Source: an uncultured Anaeroplasmataceae bacterium (GTDB lineage Bacteria; Bacillota_I; Bacilli_A; Acholeplasmatales; Anaeroplasmataceae). From it: a DNA stretch of 64,000 nt. Below the pieces are notes generated by a model. It was given only the letters and a program-made list of their open reading frames with translations, was not told the origin of the DNA and did not search any database. Positions 42,252-51,767 of the stretch are shown piece by piece (the stretch's first letter is position 1; each line of letters starts with the position of its first letter). The position numbers and the translations under genes were made by a program. The stretch covers positions 16,035 to 80,034 of the forward strand of contig CATKXV010000010.1 of NCBI GenBank assembly GCA_949840955.1, in the 5' to 3' direction.

Positions 42252-42280
42252 ATTATACTGTATTAACTGTATTTAGTCAA
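42252..42280 (-). promoter_or_regulatory. Sigma-A promoter of the ABC pair with repeats in the spacer
   Basis: Minus-strand TTGACT (42280-42275), 17-bp spacer, TATAAT (42257-42252). The spacer and -10 hold AATACAGT twice, 9 bp apart, then TAATACA, a phased direct repeat that could be a regulator site. Confidence 0.75.
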
Positions 42281-42361
42281 GAAAAAAATATTGAAATAAA
42301 TATCGCTTAATTTTTAATTTTTGTAGCTTTTATCATTTTAGTTTAAAGAATGAAAGAAAAA

Positions 42362-42390
42362 TTTACAATAGAAAAGAAATATGTTATAAT
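42362..42390 (+). promoter_or_regulatory. Sigma-A promoter with extended -10
   Basis: TTTACA (42362-42367), 17-bp spacer, TG-T-TATAAT ending at 42390, 24 bp before ATG 42414 of the membrane protein gene. Confidence 0.8.
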
Positions 42391-42413
42391 TTAAAATTAA
42401 GGATGGTGATGAG

Positions 42414-43274
42414 ATGAATATCATATCTTTAGCAGTATCGACATTCATATTTAATTATATTATTATGGCAATTATAAGAATTTTGCCCTTACGTAAAAAA
42501 AGAATTTGGCAAACTGCAATTATCTCAGTGGTTTGCTTTGGAGAAATAGCCAACTATCTTGCGATTATGCTCCTTACAAGGGAAACAGACTTTTTATTTC
42601 TCCTAGAAATGGTAGGAAGTGTATTTGGAGTTATCATTGGCTATGTCGCATCTATGATGATTATTTTGGATGGAATTACCTTATTTAAATCCAAGCGATT
42701 AAGAGAATTTGAAAGAAATCTAAATCATAAGGATGGAATATCTGTTCCAAGAAAAGTATTAGGAAGTATAGCTATTACACTGGGAGGTATTCTTTTAGTC
42801 TATGGTATTGTTCTTCTTCTTAACTATGATCCTGCTTTGCTGATTACTACAATTGGTGTTTTTATTGGAGCTGTATGCTTTATAGGTGTTGCTATCTACT
42901 TCTTTATCTCTGGTGCACCTCAGCATAAATCCATCCATGCAGAGCATCTGCTTTTTGTAGTGGATTTAGATGGAAGTAAAATTCTTTATCAAGCCAATCT
43001 TTCTAAGGAGTTTCCTATAGAAAGAGCCTTAGGGAAGCTTATGGAGCTCTATTTAATTGATGAATATGGACTAATTGTTACTCCTAAGAGCCACTATATT
43101 GTTAAGGGAATTAAATTAGAATATCGTGCAAAAGAGCTTTTACAGGATTTAGCCATGACTCTATATGAGGGTCATGAATTTGATGAGGCACTCTCTCATT
43201 TTCAAAAGTATAATCGGAAAAAAATCATTTTAAATGAAAATAATGAAATAATAAAAATAAGTCAAATAAAATAA
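42414..43274 (+). CDS. Hypothetical membrane protein
   Basis: I do not recognise this 286-residue protein. It has about five hydrophobic helices in the first 175 residues (for example VFGVIIGYVASMMIILDGI and AITLGGILLVYGIVLLL), then a soluble C-terminal domain of about 110 residues (HLLFVVDLDGSKILYQANL, IERALGKLMELYLIDEYGL). A GGTGATGAG site precedes ATG 42414. It is divergent from the ABC exporter pair and ends at a shared terminator with ychF. A link to the exporters is possible but unsupported. Confidence 0.6.
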   Translation: MNIISLAVSTFIFNYIIMAIIRILPLRKKRIWQTAIISVVCFGEIANYLAIMLLTRETDFLFLLEMVGSVFGVIIGYVASMMIILDGITLFKSKRLREFERNLNHKDGISVPRKVLGSIAITLGGILLVYGIVLLLNYDPALLITTIGVFIGAVCFIGVAIYFFISGAPQHKSIHAEHLLFVVDLDGSKILYQANLSKEFPIERALGKLMELYLIDEYGLIVTPKSHYIVKGIKLEYRAKELLQDLAMTLYEGHEFDEALSHFQKYNRKKIILNENNEIIKISQIK

Positions 43275-43316
43275 AAAAAATCTCCATACAATTTTAAAAT
43301 TGTTGGAGTTTTTTTA
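43273..43316. terminator. Bidirectional terminator between convergent genes
   Basis: CTCCA-t-ACAATTTT pairs with AAAATTGT-TGGAG with one bulged base; T7 follows on the plus strand and a matching A8 run precedes, serving ychF on the minus strand. Confidence 0.88.
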
Positions 43317-43327
43317 TTAAGCTAATA

Positions 43328-44428
43328 TTAAACATTAAATTTAAACAATAGAACGTCGCCATCCTGTACAGCATAATCCTTACCCTCTTGGCGCACTAGC
43401 CCTGCTTCCTTAGCCTTTAGCATAGAGCCACACTTGATTAAATCATCATAGGCTACAGTTTCTGCCCGAATGAAACCTCTTTGAAAATCTGTATGAATAA
43501 TGCCAGCACACTCAGGAGCTAGCATTCCCTTTTTAAAGGTCCATGCTCTACATTCATCAGGTCCTGTAGTAAAATAGGTTGCATAGCCTAAAAGGTCATA
43601 GGTAGCTTGAACAAGGCGATTTAAGCCTGGTTCCTTTAAGCCTAAATCCTGTAAAAACATTTCCTTATCCTCATCAGAAAGCTCTGCAAGCTCTGCCTCA
43701 ATTTGAGCAGATATGGCTATGATTCTAGAATGAGTTTTAGAAGCATATTCCTTTAGCCTTAAAAATTCTTTATCCTCTTCGGGATGAGAAATATGATCCA
43801 TAGAAATATTAGCAATCAGCATAAATGGCTTTGAGGTCAATAATCCATAATTCTTTAGATACAGTGCCTCTGCTTCAGTAAAGCTTAGGGTTCGCACAGG
43901 TAATTCCTTTTCCAAGGTATTTTTAATCTTCTTTAAAAGCTCAAATTCAAATGGGGCATCATCAACCTTTGATTGAGCCTTTTTTTCTATTTTAACTATA
44001 CGCTTGTCAATGGATTCTAAATCAGCTAAAATCAGCTCTAGCTGAATAATTTCTGCATCTCTTACAGAATCAATTGTTCCTTCAACATGCGTAATATTCC
44101 CATCCTCAAAACAGCGTACGACCTCTAAAACTGCATCACAATTTCGGATATTTCCTAAAAACTGATTCCCAAGTCCCTCTCCCTTAGACGCTCCCTTAAC
44201 TAGCCCTGCAATATCCGTAAACTCACAGACAGCATGGGTAGATTTTTTAGGATGATACATGCTTGTTAATATCTCTAATCTTTCATCTGGAACCTCAACC
44301 ATACCTACATTAGGTTCAATCGTGGCGAAAGGATAATTCGCAGCTAGAGCACCTGCCTTTGTGATTGCGTTAAATAAAGTAGATTTTCCAACATTGGGTA
44401 ATCCAACGATTCCTGCCGTTAATGCCAT
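43328..44428 (-). CDS. ychF: Ribosome-associated ATPase YchF (Obg-like)
   Basis: A 366-residue YchF of normal length. G1 GLPNVGKST (8-16), switch NYPFATIEPNVG, G3 DIAGLVKGAS, and the relaxed NISMDH in place of NKxD give ATP rather than GTP preference. The C-terminal TGS domain includes FFTTGPDECRAWTF-like and AGIIHTDFQRGFIRAE segments. It binds ribosomes and has a role in stress responses. Followed upstream by ppa after 18 bp, which suggests one unit. Confidence 0.96.
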   Translation of the reverse strand: MALTAGIVGLPNVGKSTLFNAITKAGALAANYPFATIEPNVGMVEVPDERLEILTSMYHPKKSTHAVCEFTDIAGLVKGASKGEGLGNQFLGNIRNCDAVLEVVRCFEDGNITHVEGTIDSVRDAEIIQLELILADLESIDKRIVKIEKKAQSKVDDAPFEFELLKKIKNTLEKELPVRTLSFTEAEALYLKNYGLLTSKPFMLIANISMDHISHPEEDKEFLRLKEYASKTHSRIIAISAQIEAELAELSDEDKEMFLQDLGLKEPGLNRLVQATYDLLGYATYFTTGPDECRAWTFKKGMLAPECAGIIHTDFQRGFIRAETVAYDDLIKCGSMLKAKEAGLVRQEGKDYAVQDGDVLLFKFNV

Positions 44429-44446
44429 ATGTATAACTTCTCCTTA

Positions 44447-44980
44447 CTATTTAATATATAAATTTTTATAGGCTTGTATAGATTCTTCTACAATGCGTTC
44501 TGCCTCTTCTCTTCCACAAACCTCTGTGATTACAGTCTTTTTCCCTTCTAGAGATTTATAAACTGTAAAGAAATGAGATATTTCATCAAAACGATGCTGA
44601 GGAAGCTCACTTATATCCGTATAGCGATTCATAGATGGATCATTTTGACAAACTGCTATAATTTTTTCATCACTTTCCTGCTGATCTATCATTTTCACAA
44701 CACCAATAGGAAAGCATTTAACTAAAACAAGAGGATCAAATATTTCATCACAAAGAACTAAAACATCTAACGGGTCCTTATCCTGGGAATATGTTCTAGG
44801 AATAAAGCCATAATTTGCAGGATAATGGGTTGAGGTATATAAAATTCGATCCAATATAATTAATCCTGTTTCCTTATCTAATTCATATTTTTTCTTGCTC
44901 CCCTTAGGGATTTCAATACATGCTATAAAATCATCCTTGTGGATTCTATCATCGTCAATATCATGCCATATATTATTCAT
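44447..44980 (-). CDS. ppa: Inorganic pyrophosphatase, family I
   Basis: A 177-residue soluble pyrophosphatase. IEIPKGSKKKYELDKETG, HYPANYGFIPRTYSQDKDPLDVLVL (with the D-x-D-P-x-D metal site) and the later C-x-x-DP segment are intact. It pulls biosynthetic reactions forward by hydrolysing PPi. ATG 44980 begins the family-typical MNNIWHDI; an AAAGGAG lies 30 nt upstream, so the ribosome binding site is unusually distant or absent, and a TTG six codons upstream is an alternative start. Confidence 0.94.
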   Translation of the reverse strand: MNNIWHDIDDDRIHKDDFIACIEIPKGSKKKYELDKETGLIILDRILYTSTHYPANYGFIPRTYSQDKDPLDVLVLCDEIFDPLVLVKCFPIGVVKMIDQQESDEKIIAVCQNDPSMNRYTDISELPQHRFDEISHFFTVYKSLEGKKTVITEVCGREEAERIVEESIQAYKNLYIK

Positions 44981-45069
44981 AATCCATATTATAATCAAAC
45001 AGAGTTGATTATTTCTCCTTTCTTTTCTTCATAAAGTAGCATTGCTTTTAATATCATACCACAAAAATG

Positions 45070-45105
45070 AATAAAAATAAAGGCTAACTTTTCATTAGCC
45101 TTTAT
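45070..45105 (-). terminator. Rho-independent terminator after sigG
   Basis: ATAAAGGCTAA (45077-45087) pairs with TTAGCCTTTAT (45095-45105) over a 7-nt loop; TTTTTATTC follows on the minus strand. The stem overlaps the sigG stop codon. Confidence 0.88.
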
Positions 45106-45872
45106 CGCATAGAATCATACATAATTTTTAAAGCATTTTTTTCTAATCTTGAAACTTGAGCCTGAGAAATATCAAGCTCCTGAGCAATTTCCATTTGTGT
45201 CTTATCCAAATAATATCGATCATAAATTATAGCCTGCTCTCGTTTTGAAAGCTTAGAGAAGGCTTCCTTAATCATATTATTACGCATCCAATTTTCTGTA
45301 ATATAATCATTACCACCCAATTGGTCCTCTAATTCTATTACATCTCCACCATTATCATAAATTGGTGTAGACATACTAATGGTATCCTGAATCGCCTCTA
45401 ATGCCAAGATAACATCTACACTATCCACATTGAGATACTCAGCAATTTCATTAATAGAGGGCTCCTTATGATGTTCTAAAAGATACTTATCCTTATAGCT
45501 TATGGCTTTATAAGCAATATCCTTATAGCTTCTAGAAACACGAATTGAACCATTATCTCGCAGATGTCTTCTAACTTCTCCGATAATCATAGGACACGCA
45601 TAAGTTGAAAACCGAACATTATGCGATAAGTCAAAATTATCGATAGCCTTCATTAACCCAATACAGCCAACCTGAAAGAGATCATCCATACTCTCCTTTC
45701 GGTCATTAAAGCGCTTAAGAACAGATAAAACCAACTTCAAATTACCAGCAATCATTTTTTCTCTAGCCTGCATATCTCCATCTTTTATTTTATGTAATAA
45801 TGCTTGCTGCTCCTCATTGGATAGAGTCTTTAGCTTAGAGGTGTCTACTCCCGTTATCTCAACCTTATGCAT
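45102..45872 (-). CDS. sigG: Forespore sigma factor SigG
   Basis: A 256-residue sigma-70-family protein that matches SpoIIIG: the N-terminus KVEITGVDTSKL is the SigG-specific gate segment, followed by region 2 (DDLFQVGCIGLMKAIDNFDLSHNVRFSTYACPMIIGEVRRHLRDN) and region 4 (QMEIAQELDISQAQVSRLEK), split for display. SigG drives late forespore genes after engulfment. It follows sigE by 50 bp, as in Bacillus. Confidence 0.95.
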   Translation of the reverse strand: MHKVEITGVDTSKLKTLSNEEQQALLHKIKDGDMQAREKMIAGNLKLVLSVLKRFNDRKESMDDLFQVGCIGLMKAIDNFDLSHNVRFSTYACPMIIGEVRRHLRDNGSIRVSRSYKDIAYKAISYKDKYLLEHHKEPSINEIAEYLNVDSVDVILALEAIQDTISMSTPIYDNGGDVIELEDQLGGNDYITENWMRNNMIKEAFSKLSKREQAIIYDRYYLDKTQMEIAQELDISQAQVSRLEKNALKIMYDSMR

Positions 45873-45922
45873 AAAATCTTCCTTTCATATTTAATATGGA
45901 AGACTTCTACGAAAACTATTCA

Positions 45923-46627
45923 TTATTTAGATACAATTGTTAACTTTTTTTCCATTTCATTTTTTAGCTTATCAATGATTTTCTTTTCAAGTCTAGATAT
46001 ATAGCTTTGACTTATTCCTAATTTATCTGCAACCTCCTTTTGTGTCATTTCCTCTTGCTTGTATAATCCAAAGCGAAGGGTGATAATCTCCCTTTCTCTT
46101 ACAGAAAGCTTTTCAACCGCCTCGTACATCATTTTCTCTTTTTCATTGGATATTGCCTCATCAATAGCTAAGGCCTGATTCGTTGGAATAACGTCTGCTA
46201 AAAGTAACTCATTTCCATCTCCATCCACGTTTAAAGCCTCATCTAAAGAGATTTCATTTTTTTGCTTACTTATTTTCCTTAAAAACATTAGGATTTCATT
46301 TTCAATGCATCGTGAAGCATATGTTGCAAGCTTTATATTTTTATCTAGCTTGAAGGTTTCAACTCCTTTGATTAATCCCATAGAGCCTATGGATATTAAA
46401 TCCTCTAAAAGAACCTTTGGTGATTCAAACCGTTTGGCAATAAAAACAACCAATCGCATATTGTGCTCTATTAAAACATTACGCGCAGTTAAATCACCAT
46501 CCAGCATTCTCGTAACGTATAATTTTTCATTTGCTTCATCTAATGGCTCTGGTAAGCACATTTGATTATATAAATAACATACCTCATCCTTCTTAAAAAG
46601 CTTAGATAAAAGCTTAACAATAAACAT
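45923..46627 (-). CDS. sigE: Mother-cell sigma factor SigE (pro-form)
   Basis: A 234-residue sporulation sigma factor. The short N-terminal pro-sequence (about 1-25) is followed by LPEPLDEANE, region 2 (DLISIGSMGLIKGVETFKLDKNIKLATYASRCIENEILMFLR in pieces), the SigE-typical SLDEALNVDGDGNELLLADV, and region 4 (KEVADKLGISQSYISRLEKK). SpoIIGA cleaves the pro-sequence in response to a forespore signal. The start is 1 bp after the spoIIGA stop. Confidence 0.96.
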   Translation of the reverse strand: MFIVKLLSKLFKKDEVCYLYNQMCLPEPLDEANEKLYVTRMLDGDLTARNVLIEHNMRLVVFIAKRFESPKVLLEDLISIGSMGLIKGVETFKLDKNIKLATYASRCIENEILMFLRKISKQKNEISLDEALNVDGDGNELLLADVIPTNQALAIDEAISNEKEKMMYEAVEKLSVREREIITLRFGLYKQEEMTQKEVADKLGISQSYISRLEKKIIDKLKNEMEKKLTIVSK

Positions 46628-46628
46628 A

Positions 46629-47348
46629 TTATCCCCCTAGTAAATTTGATCCAAACATCACATTAAAGGCAATGTCCCCATAGGCTAGGTAGACATCCTT
46701 TTTTACATATTTATTTTTTATTTTTATTTTAAAACTTTTTACCTCAAAGATAGGAATCCTTGTATTTGTACTCACACTATGAATTGAGATTGTTTTATAA
46801 TAATGCCCTATCTGAATATTTTTCTTCAAAAATACAATGGGGATATTATCCTCCGTTGTAAGAAAATTTCCTGTATCACAAAAGCCACTCAAATATATCG
46901 TTCTATTGTCGTCTTCTATCATCACCTCGTATTCTAATACATCTGGCCTAAAATGAAATTTTTTATAAATTGCATATAAGGCAAATAAAACTAAAATACT
47001 GCCCAAACAAATTAAGACTACTGTAAAATGATTCATCATTTTATATAAAATTCCTGCACTCCCTCCCAAAGTAAAATTTAGCATTAAATAAATGAGACAT
47101 AAGAATAATGCCTTCGTCGGTCTTTTAGTAATGAAAGGACATAAGGATATAATCATCATTAACAAATAGCGATAGGGTTCAATTTGATATGGAATGAAGA
47201 TATATAATAGAATGTAAATTCCATCTAAAAGACATGAAATACTTATAGCAATATTATTGGGTTTAATTCTTAGCAGATAATATGCTATCTTCACAAAGCA
47301 TAAGTGAATTATGATGTTCATAAGAACAAGGAGCTCTATATATTTCAT
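46629..47348 (-). CDS. spoIIGA: Pro-SigE processing protease SpoIIGA
   Basis: A 239-residue protein with four or five helices in the first 130 residues and a C-terminal aspartic protease domain with FCDTGN (about 163-168), the single Asp-Thr-Gly of SpoIIGA, which forms its active site as a dimer. The C-terminal GSNLLGG is also conserved. It is shorter than the about 300 residues of Bacillus. There is no ribosome binding site before ATG 47348; a -10-like TATACT ends only 6 bp upstream, so translation may be leaderless or the true start may differ. Confidence 0.92.
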   Translation of the reverse strand: MKYIELLVLMNIIIHLCFVKIAYYLLRIKPNNIAISISCLLDGIYILLYIFIPYQIEPYRYLLMMIISLCPFITKRPTKALFLCLIYLMLNFTLGGSAGILYKMMNHFTVVLICLGSILVLFALYAIYKKFHFRPDVLEYEVMIEDDNRTIYLSGFCDTGNFLTTEDNIPIVFLKKNIQIGHYYKTISIHSVSTNTRIPIFEVKSFKIKIKNKYVKKDVYLAYGDIAFNVMFGSNLLGG

Positions 47349-47385
47349 GCTGCTAGTATACTCTATTCCATCATAAAAAAATGTA

Positions 47386-47423
47386 GAAAAAAAAGATAGC
47401 CTAAAATTATTTTTAGACTATCC
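47386..47423 (-). terminator. Rho-independent terminator between spoIIGA and pgm
   Basis: GATAG-C-CTAAAA pairs with TTTTAG-A-CTATC (one mismatch); on the minus strand T8 follows. It lies downstream of pgm. Confidence 0.85.
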
Positions 47424-47449
47424 TATAAATCCATAAATTTTATTTATAC

Positions 47450-49138
47450 TTATACAATTTTATTTACAATATCCATAACTTCATTCGTTAGCTGAGATAG
47501 CTTTTCTTCTGCGGCCTTTGAGGTAGTTCCAACAACACCATAGTAAACCTTGAGCTTAGGCTCTGTTCCTGAAGGTCTTAATACAAACCACATATTATCA
47601 TTTAAATAATATTTAATAACATTGCTCTTAGGCAAATGGATTGCTTCTGTTGTATGCGTCTTGTAATTCGTTTTTACACTAAGCTTAACATCATCCTTAG
47701 CCAATAAATCAAAGCTCTTTAAAGCAATGTCATTGGTTCTAAAGTAGTCCATAATTCTTTGAATCTTCGCTGCACCCTCAAGTCCTTGTAAGCCTATATT
47801 TGTAATACCTTCTTTATAGTATCCATATTCCTCATAAACAGCATGTAGAGCATCTACCAAATCCATACCCTTTTCACGATAGTAGGCAGCTGTTTCGCAA
47901 AGCATTAAAATGGCTTGAATGGAGTCCTTATCTCTTACACAATCAGAAATAAGACAGCCATAGGATTCCTCAAATCCAAAGACATAGGTTCCCTTTCCAC
48001 CTTCCATTTCTCTAGCCTTTTCACCAATAAACTTAAAGCCTGTTAAAGTGATTTCAACCTTCATACCATATTTTTCAGCAATAGCAATAGGTAAAGTGGA
48101 GGATACATTGGTTGTAAATACATAGCCATCCTCAGGTAAAATGTGAAGTTCCTTTCTCGTTTTTAAAATATAGTCTAAAACTAAAGCAGCTGTTTGATTT
48201 CCCGTAAATAAAACATATTCTCCATCATGCTCTACAGCAATACCTAACCGGTCTGCATCAGGATCTGTAGCAAGAACAATCTTTGCTCCAATCTCTTTTG
48301 CATAGGCAATTGCTTCATCATAAGCCTCCTTATTTTCAGGATTTGAGGTTTTTACACCTGAGAAATCAGGATCATTGGTCATTTGACATGCAAGAGGGTA
48401 TACATCATAGCCTACACTCTTTAAAACCTCTGGAGCAAATACCTGTCCCGTACCATGAAGTGGTGTATAAACCAGCTTAAAATCCTTATTCAAATGAGGA
48501 CGAAGAATTATTTTTTTAACCGTGTCCATATAGATTTCATCTACTTCTTTACCGATATATTCTATTTGGTCATGGTTTTTTGAATGATCAATTGAAAAAT
48601 AATCATCGATTTTATTGATTTCAGCAATAACCTGATCTGCATCCTTAGGAACCAACTGACAACCACTTTCATCATATATTTTATAGCCATTGTATTCCTT
48701 TGGATTGTGAGATGCCGTAATCATAATTCCACCAACACAGCCAAAATGACGTACTGCAAAGGAAAGCTCTGGAGTTGGTCTTAAATCCTCAAATAAATAA
48801 ACATGAAAGCCTAAGGTCGTAAGCACCTCAGCAGAGATTCTTGAAAATTCCTTAGATTGATGTCGATTATCATGAGATATAGCAACACCTCTTTGAAATG
48901 CATCTTTAAATTGAGATAGATAACGGCCAAAGCCTAAGGTTGCCTTTGATACAATGTAAATATTCATACGATTTGTACCCGCACCTAATATACCTCTTAA
49001 GCCTCCTGTACCAAATTCTAAATCCGTGGTAAATGCTTCTTTTAAAGCATGATCATCCATTGCATCTAATTCTTTTTTCAATGCTGGGTCTAAATTTGGA
49101 TTTTTCTTCCATAAGTTTGCTTTTTCTAAATAATTCAT
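47450..49138 (-). CDS. pgcA: Phosphoglucomutase/phosphomannomutase
   Basis: A 562-residue alpha-D-phosphohexomutase. The catalytic serine loop is TASHNPKEYNGYK (about 141-153), the metal loop DPDADRLG, the sugar loop GFEES, and the phosphate-binding loop RPSGTEPKLKVY. It interconverts glucose-1-phosphate and glucose-6-phosphate, feeding UDP-glucose (and galE) and cell wall precursors. It follows the kdu operon after a terminator and is preceded by a good ribosome binding site (GAAGGAGATTTATAAG). Confidence 0.95.
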   Translation of the reverse strand: MNYLEKANLWKKNPNLDPALKKELDAMDDHALKEAFTTDLEFGTGGLRGILGAGTNRMNIYIVSKATLGFGRYLSQFKDAFQRGVAISHDNRHQSKEFSRISAEVLTTLGFHVYLFEDLRPTPELSFAVRHFGCVGGIMITASHNPKEYNGYKIYDESGCQLVPKDADQVIAEINKIDDYFSIDHSKNHDQIEYIGKEVDEIYMDTVKKIILRPHLNKDFKLVYTPLHGTGQVFAPEVLKSVGYDVYPLACQMTNDPDFSGVKTSNPENKEAYDEAIAYAKEIGAKIVLATDPDADRLGIAVEHDGEYVLFTGNQTAALVLDYILKTRKELHILPEDGYVFTTNVSSTLPIAIAEKYGMKVEITLTGFKFIGEKAREMEGGKGTYVFGFEESYGCLISDCVRDKDSIQAILMLCETAAYYREKGMDLVDALHAVYEEYGYYKEGITNIGLQGLEGAAKIQRIMDYFRTNDIALKSFDLLAKDDVKLSVKTNYKTHTTEAIHLPKSNVIKYYLNDNMWFVLRPSGTEPKLKVYYGVVGTTSKAAEEKLSQLTNEVMDIVNKIV

Positions 49139-49165
49139 CTTATAAATCTCCTTCTTCTATTCAAG

Positions 49166-49194
49166 GTATAAAAGGCATAATTTTCATTATGCCT
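49166..49194 (-). terminator. Terminator after the kdu operon
   Basis: AGGCATAA pairs with TTATGCCT (8 bp, 6-nt loop) and TTTTATACC follows on the minus strand. Termination is probably partial. Confidence 0.65.
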
Positions 49195-49202
49195 GTTCAT
49201 AC

Positions 49203-50003
49203 TTACTTTGGTTGCTTACCAATATAAGCTAAAATACCACCATCAACATATAAAATATGTCCATTAACTGCATTAGAAGCATCAGAAGCTAAGAATACAG
49301 CAGGTCCTGCTAATTCCTCAGCCTCTAACCAACGGCCAGCTGGAGTTTTAGCGATGATAAATTGATCAAACGGATGACGAGAGCCATCTGGCTGAATTTC
49401 ACGTAAAGGTGCTGTCTGAGGGGTTGCAATATATCCAGGTCCAATACCATTACATTGAATATTATATTCACCATATTCAGAACAAATATTTCTAGTTAGC
49501 ATCTTTAATCCACCCTTTGCAGCAGCATAAGCAGATACAGTCTCACGACCTAATTCAGACATCATAGAGCAAATGTTAATAATCTTACCATGTCCTTTTT
49601 TAATCATTGATGGAATTACAGCCTTAGCCATGATGAAAGGTCCATTTAAATCAATATCAATTACCTGACGGAATTGAGCAGCAGTCATTTCAATCATAGG
49701 AATACGCTTAATAATACCCGCATTATTCACTAAAATATCAATTACGCCCACTTCCTTTTCGATTGTAGCAACCATTTCATTAACCTGATCCTCGTTTGTA
49801 ACATCACATATATATCCGTGAGCAGAAATTCCTGCTTCCTTATAGGCAGCAAGTCCCTTATTTACTAAATCCTGATTGATATCATTAAATACGATTGTAG
49901 CTCCTGCTTCTGCAAGACCAGATGCAATAGCAAATCCGATACCATAAGAAGCACCTGTAACAAGTGCAATTTTTCCATCTAATCTAAAATCATTCATTTT
50001 CAT
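49203..50003 (-). CDS. kduD: KduD-like SDR dehydrogenase
   Basis: A 266-residue classical SDR. TGASYGIG (17-24) binds NAD(P), NNAGI follows, and catalytic Ser, Tyr and Lys lie in CSMMSELGRETVSAYAAAKGG. Next to kduI, the expected reaction is reduction of 2,5-diketo-3-deoxygluconate (DK-II) to KDG. Gluconate 5-dehydrogenases have the same fold, so the substrate is inferred from context. Last gene of the operon. Confidence 0.88.
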   Translation of the reverse strand: MKMNDFRLDGKIALVTGASYGIGFAIASGLAEAGATIVFNDINQDLVNKGLAAYKEAGISAHGYICDVTNEDQVNEMVATIEKEVGVIDILVNNAGIIKRIPMIEMTAAQFRQVIDIDLNGPFIMAKAVIPSMIKKGHGKIINICSMMSELGRETVSAYAAAKGGLKMLTRNICSEYGEYNIQCNGIGPGYIATPQTAPLREIQPDGSRHPFDQFIIAKTPAGRWLEAEELAGPAVFLASDASNAVNGHILYVDGGILAYIGKQPK

Positions 50004-50023
50004 ATTCTTTATCCTCCTTATAT

Positions 50024-50860
50024 TTATCTTAGATCTGTAGTTTTGATATTGTCCATATCATCAAATTCTTGGTTTTCTCCACACATAGCCCAAATGAAGG
50101 TGTAATTGGAGGTTCCAATTCCAGAGTGAATACTCCAGCTTGGAGAAATCACCAATTGCTCATTTTGCATTACAATATGTCTAGTTTCTTGGGGTTGTCC
50201 CATCATATGGAATACAACATTATCCTGTGGAATATTGAAATAGAAATACACCTCCATACGACGTTCATGGGTATGAGAAGGCATAGTATTCCAGCCAGAA
50301 CCCTCAGCAAGCTCTGTCATTCCCATAGCTAGCTGACAGCTTTGACATACATCTGGGTGAATATATTGATTGATTACACGCTTATTTAACGTTTTTGCCT
50401 CCCCACAAGGACGATGATTTGCCTTATCAAAATCAATATAATAGGTTGGATACGTCTTATGTGCTGGACAAGATGAGATATAGAACTTAGCAGGATTTTT
50501 TGGGTCATTTGACTCAAATACAACCTCCTTTGTTCCCATTCCAACATACATACCATCCTTAGACTTCACTTGATAAACCTTTCCATCTAGGGTTACCTTT
50601 CCTGCACCACCAATATTGATAATACCTAATTCACGACGCTCAAGGAAATAGGCAGCTCTTAATTCATCAGAGGTTTCTAAAGGTAAAGCCTTTGTCACTG
50701 GCATTACACCACCAGATATAATGCGATCTTGATGGGAATAGACAAGTAAAATATCATCAGCTTCAAAAACCTTTTCCATTAAATAATGACGTCTTAAATC
50801 CTCTGTTGTATAATGCTTTGAATCCTCTGGATGATTCGCATATCTAACTTGTAATTTCAT
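50024..50860 (-). CDS. kduI: 5-dehydro-4-deoxy-D-glucuronate isomerase
   Basis: A 278-residue cupin. The zinc site motif [16 protein letters not shown], and the [14 protein letters not shown] start are diagnostic of KduI. It converts 4-deoxy-5-ketouronate (DKI), formed from unsaturated uronates released by polysaccharide lyases, to DK-II. It is encoded 1 bp after the TIM-barrel gene's stop region and 20 bp before kduD. Confidence 0.95.
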   Translation of the reverse strand: MKLQVRYANHPEDSKHYTTEDLRRHYLMEKVFEADDILLVYSHQDRIISGGVMPVTKALPLETSDELRAAYFLERRELGIINIGGAGKVTLDGKVYQVKSKDGMYVGMGTKEVVFESNDPKNPAKFYISSCPAHKTYPTYYIDFDKANHRPCGEAKTLNKRVINQYIHPDVCQSCQLAMGMTELAEGSGWNTMPSHTHERRMEVYFYFNIPQDNVVFHMMGQPQETRHIVMQNEQLVISPSWSIHSGIGTSNYTFIWAMCGENQEFDDMDNIKTTDLR

Positions 50861-50861
50861 T

Positions 50862-51704
50862 TCATTCTCCTTCTTTTATATTTTTTTTAATAAAATCAAA
50901 GCTTTCCTGCATATCCTCTGGCTTAGAGCCTTCAAATATGAGATAAGCATTTGGATTTGTTTCCTGAATTCGTTTCAATAAATAGGGATAGTCTATTAGC
51001 CCCTTCCCTATAGAACATTGCTTTAAAGCTCCATCAACAACAATAAAATCCTTTAGGTGAAAAATAACAATCTTTCCCTTAAACAATTCTAAGCACTCTT
51101 CAAAGATTTCTTTATAGGATTCATAATTGCTGATAGAAAGATAATTATAAATATCTACTGTATAAAAAACATGTCCGTTATCAATTTCATCTACCAAACG
51201 CTTTAAAGCTCTAGGCTCAAACATACAATGTCCAAAGGCCCCCTCTAAGGCTATATTACCATTTACTTCCTTAGCATACCCTGCTAAATCAACAAATATT
51301 CTTTTAACCTCCTGATAGGCTTCCTCTGTTCGGTTCAATGGATGATATGTCCATTTATCATCATTAAAGGATCCTGTTTCAGAACCAACAAAATGTCCCT
51401 CAAAATCATTTAAATATTGTAAATGCTCCTTAAATTTTAGAATATTGGTTTCAACTAAAGCCTTATTGGAATGTACTGGATTAAAGTAAGCACCCATCAT
51501 AAAAATTTCAAGATCCTCATTTGCAAAGGCTTGATGAATCGCTTTAGCTTTCTTTTGACTCAATGTTCCAGGAAGACCTGTTTCACCCTCTACTGCCTTA
51601 TTTAAAACAAGCTGTACACCGTCAAAGCCAACAGCTTTAGCCTTTCTAGCAAGCGTTTCAGGATTACTTTTCCCAAAATCATGGACACGAACACCTATTT
51701 TCAT
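50862..51704 (-). CDS. Sugar phosphate isomerase/epimerase (TIM barrel)
   Basis: A 280-residue AP-endonuclease-2-like TIM barrel. The metal ligands of this family can be seen in [19 protein letters not shown] and VIFHLKDFI, with a C-terminal LIFEG. Relatives isomerise or epimerise free sugars and inositols. Within the operon it probably acts on a uronate or keto-deoxy sugar, but the substrate cannot be named. Confidence 0.85.
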   Translation of the reverse strand: MKIGVRVHDFGKSNPETLARKAKAVGFDGVQLVLNKAVEGETGLPGTLSQKKAKAIHQAFANEDLEIFMMGAYFNPVHSNKALVETNILKFKEHLQYLNDFEGHFVGSETGSFNDDKWTYHPLNRTEEAYQEVKRIFVDLAGYAKEVNGNIALEGAFGHCMFEPRALKRLVDEIDNGHVFYTVDIYNYLSISNYESYKEIFEECLELFKGKIVIFHLKDFIVVDGALKQCSIGKGLIDYPYLLKRIQETNPNAYLIFEGSKPEDMQESFDFIKKNIKEGE

Positions 51705-51726
51705 TGTATCCTCCTAATACACGATA

Positions 51727-51752
51727 AGGGTGCTACTAGGTAGCACCTTTAT
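51727..51752 (-). terminator. Intercistronic hairpin in the kdu operon
   Basis: AAGGGTGCTAC pairs with GTAGCACCTT across 3 nt, but the minus-strand tail is TTATCGTG rather than a T-run, so it more likely sets mRNA stability or partial termination between the KDG kinase and isomerase genes. Confidence 0.5.
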
Positions 51753-51767
51753 ACGCAAAAATTTTTA

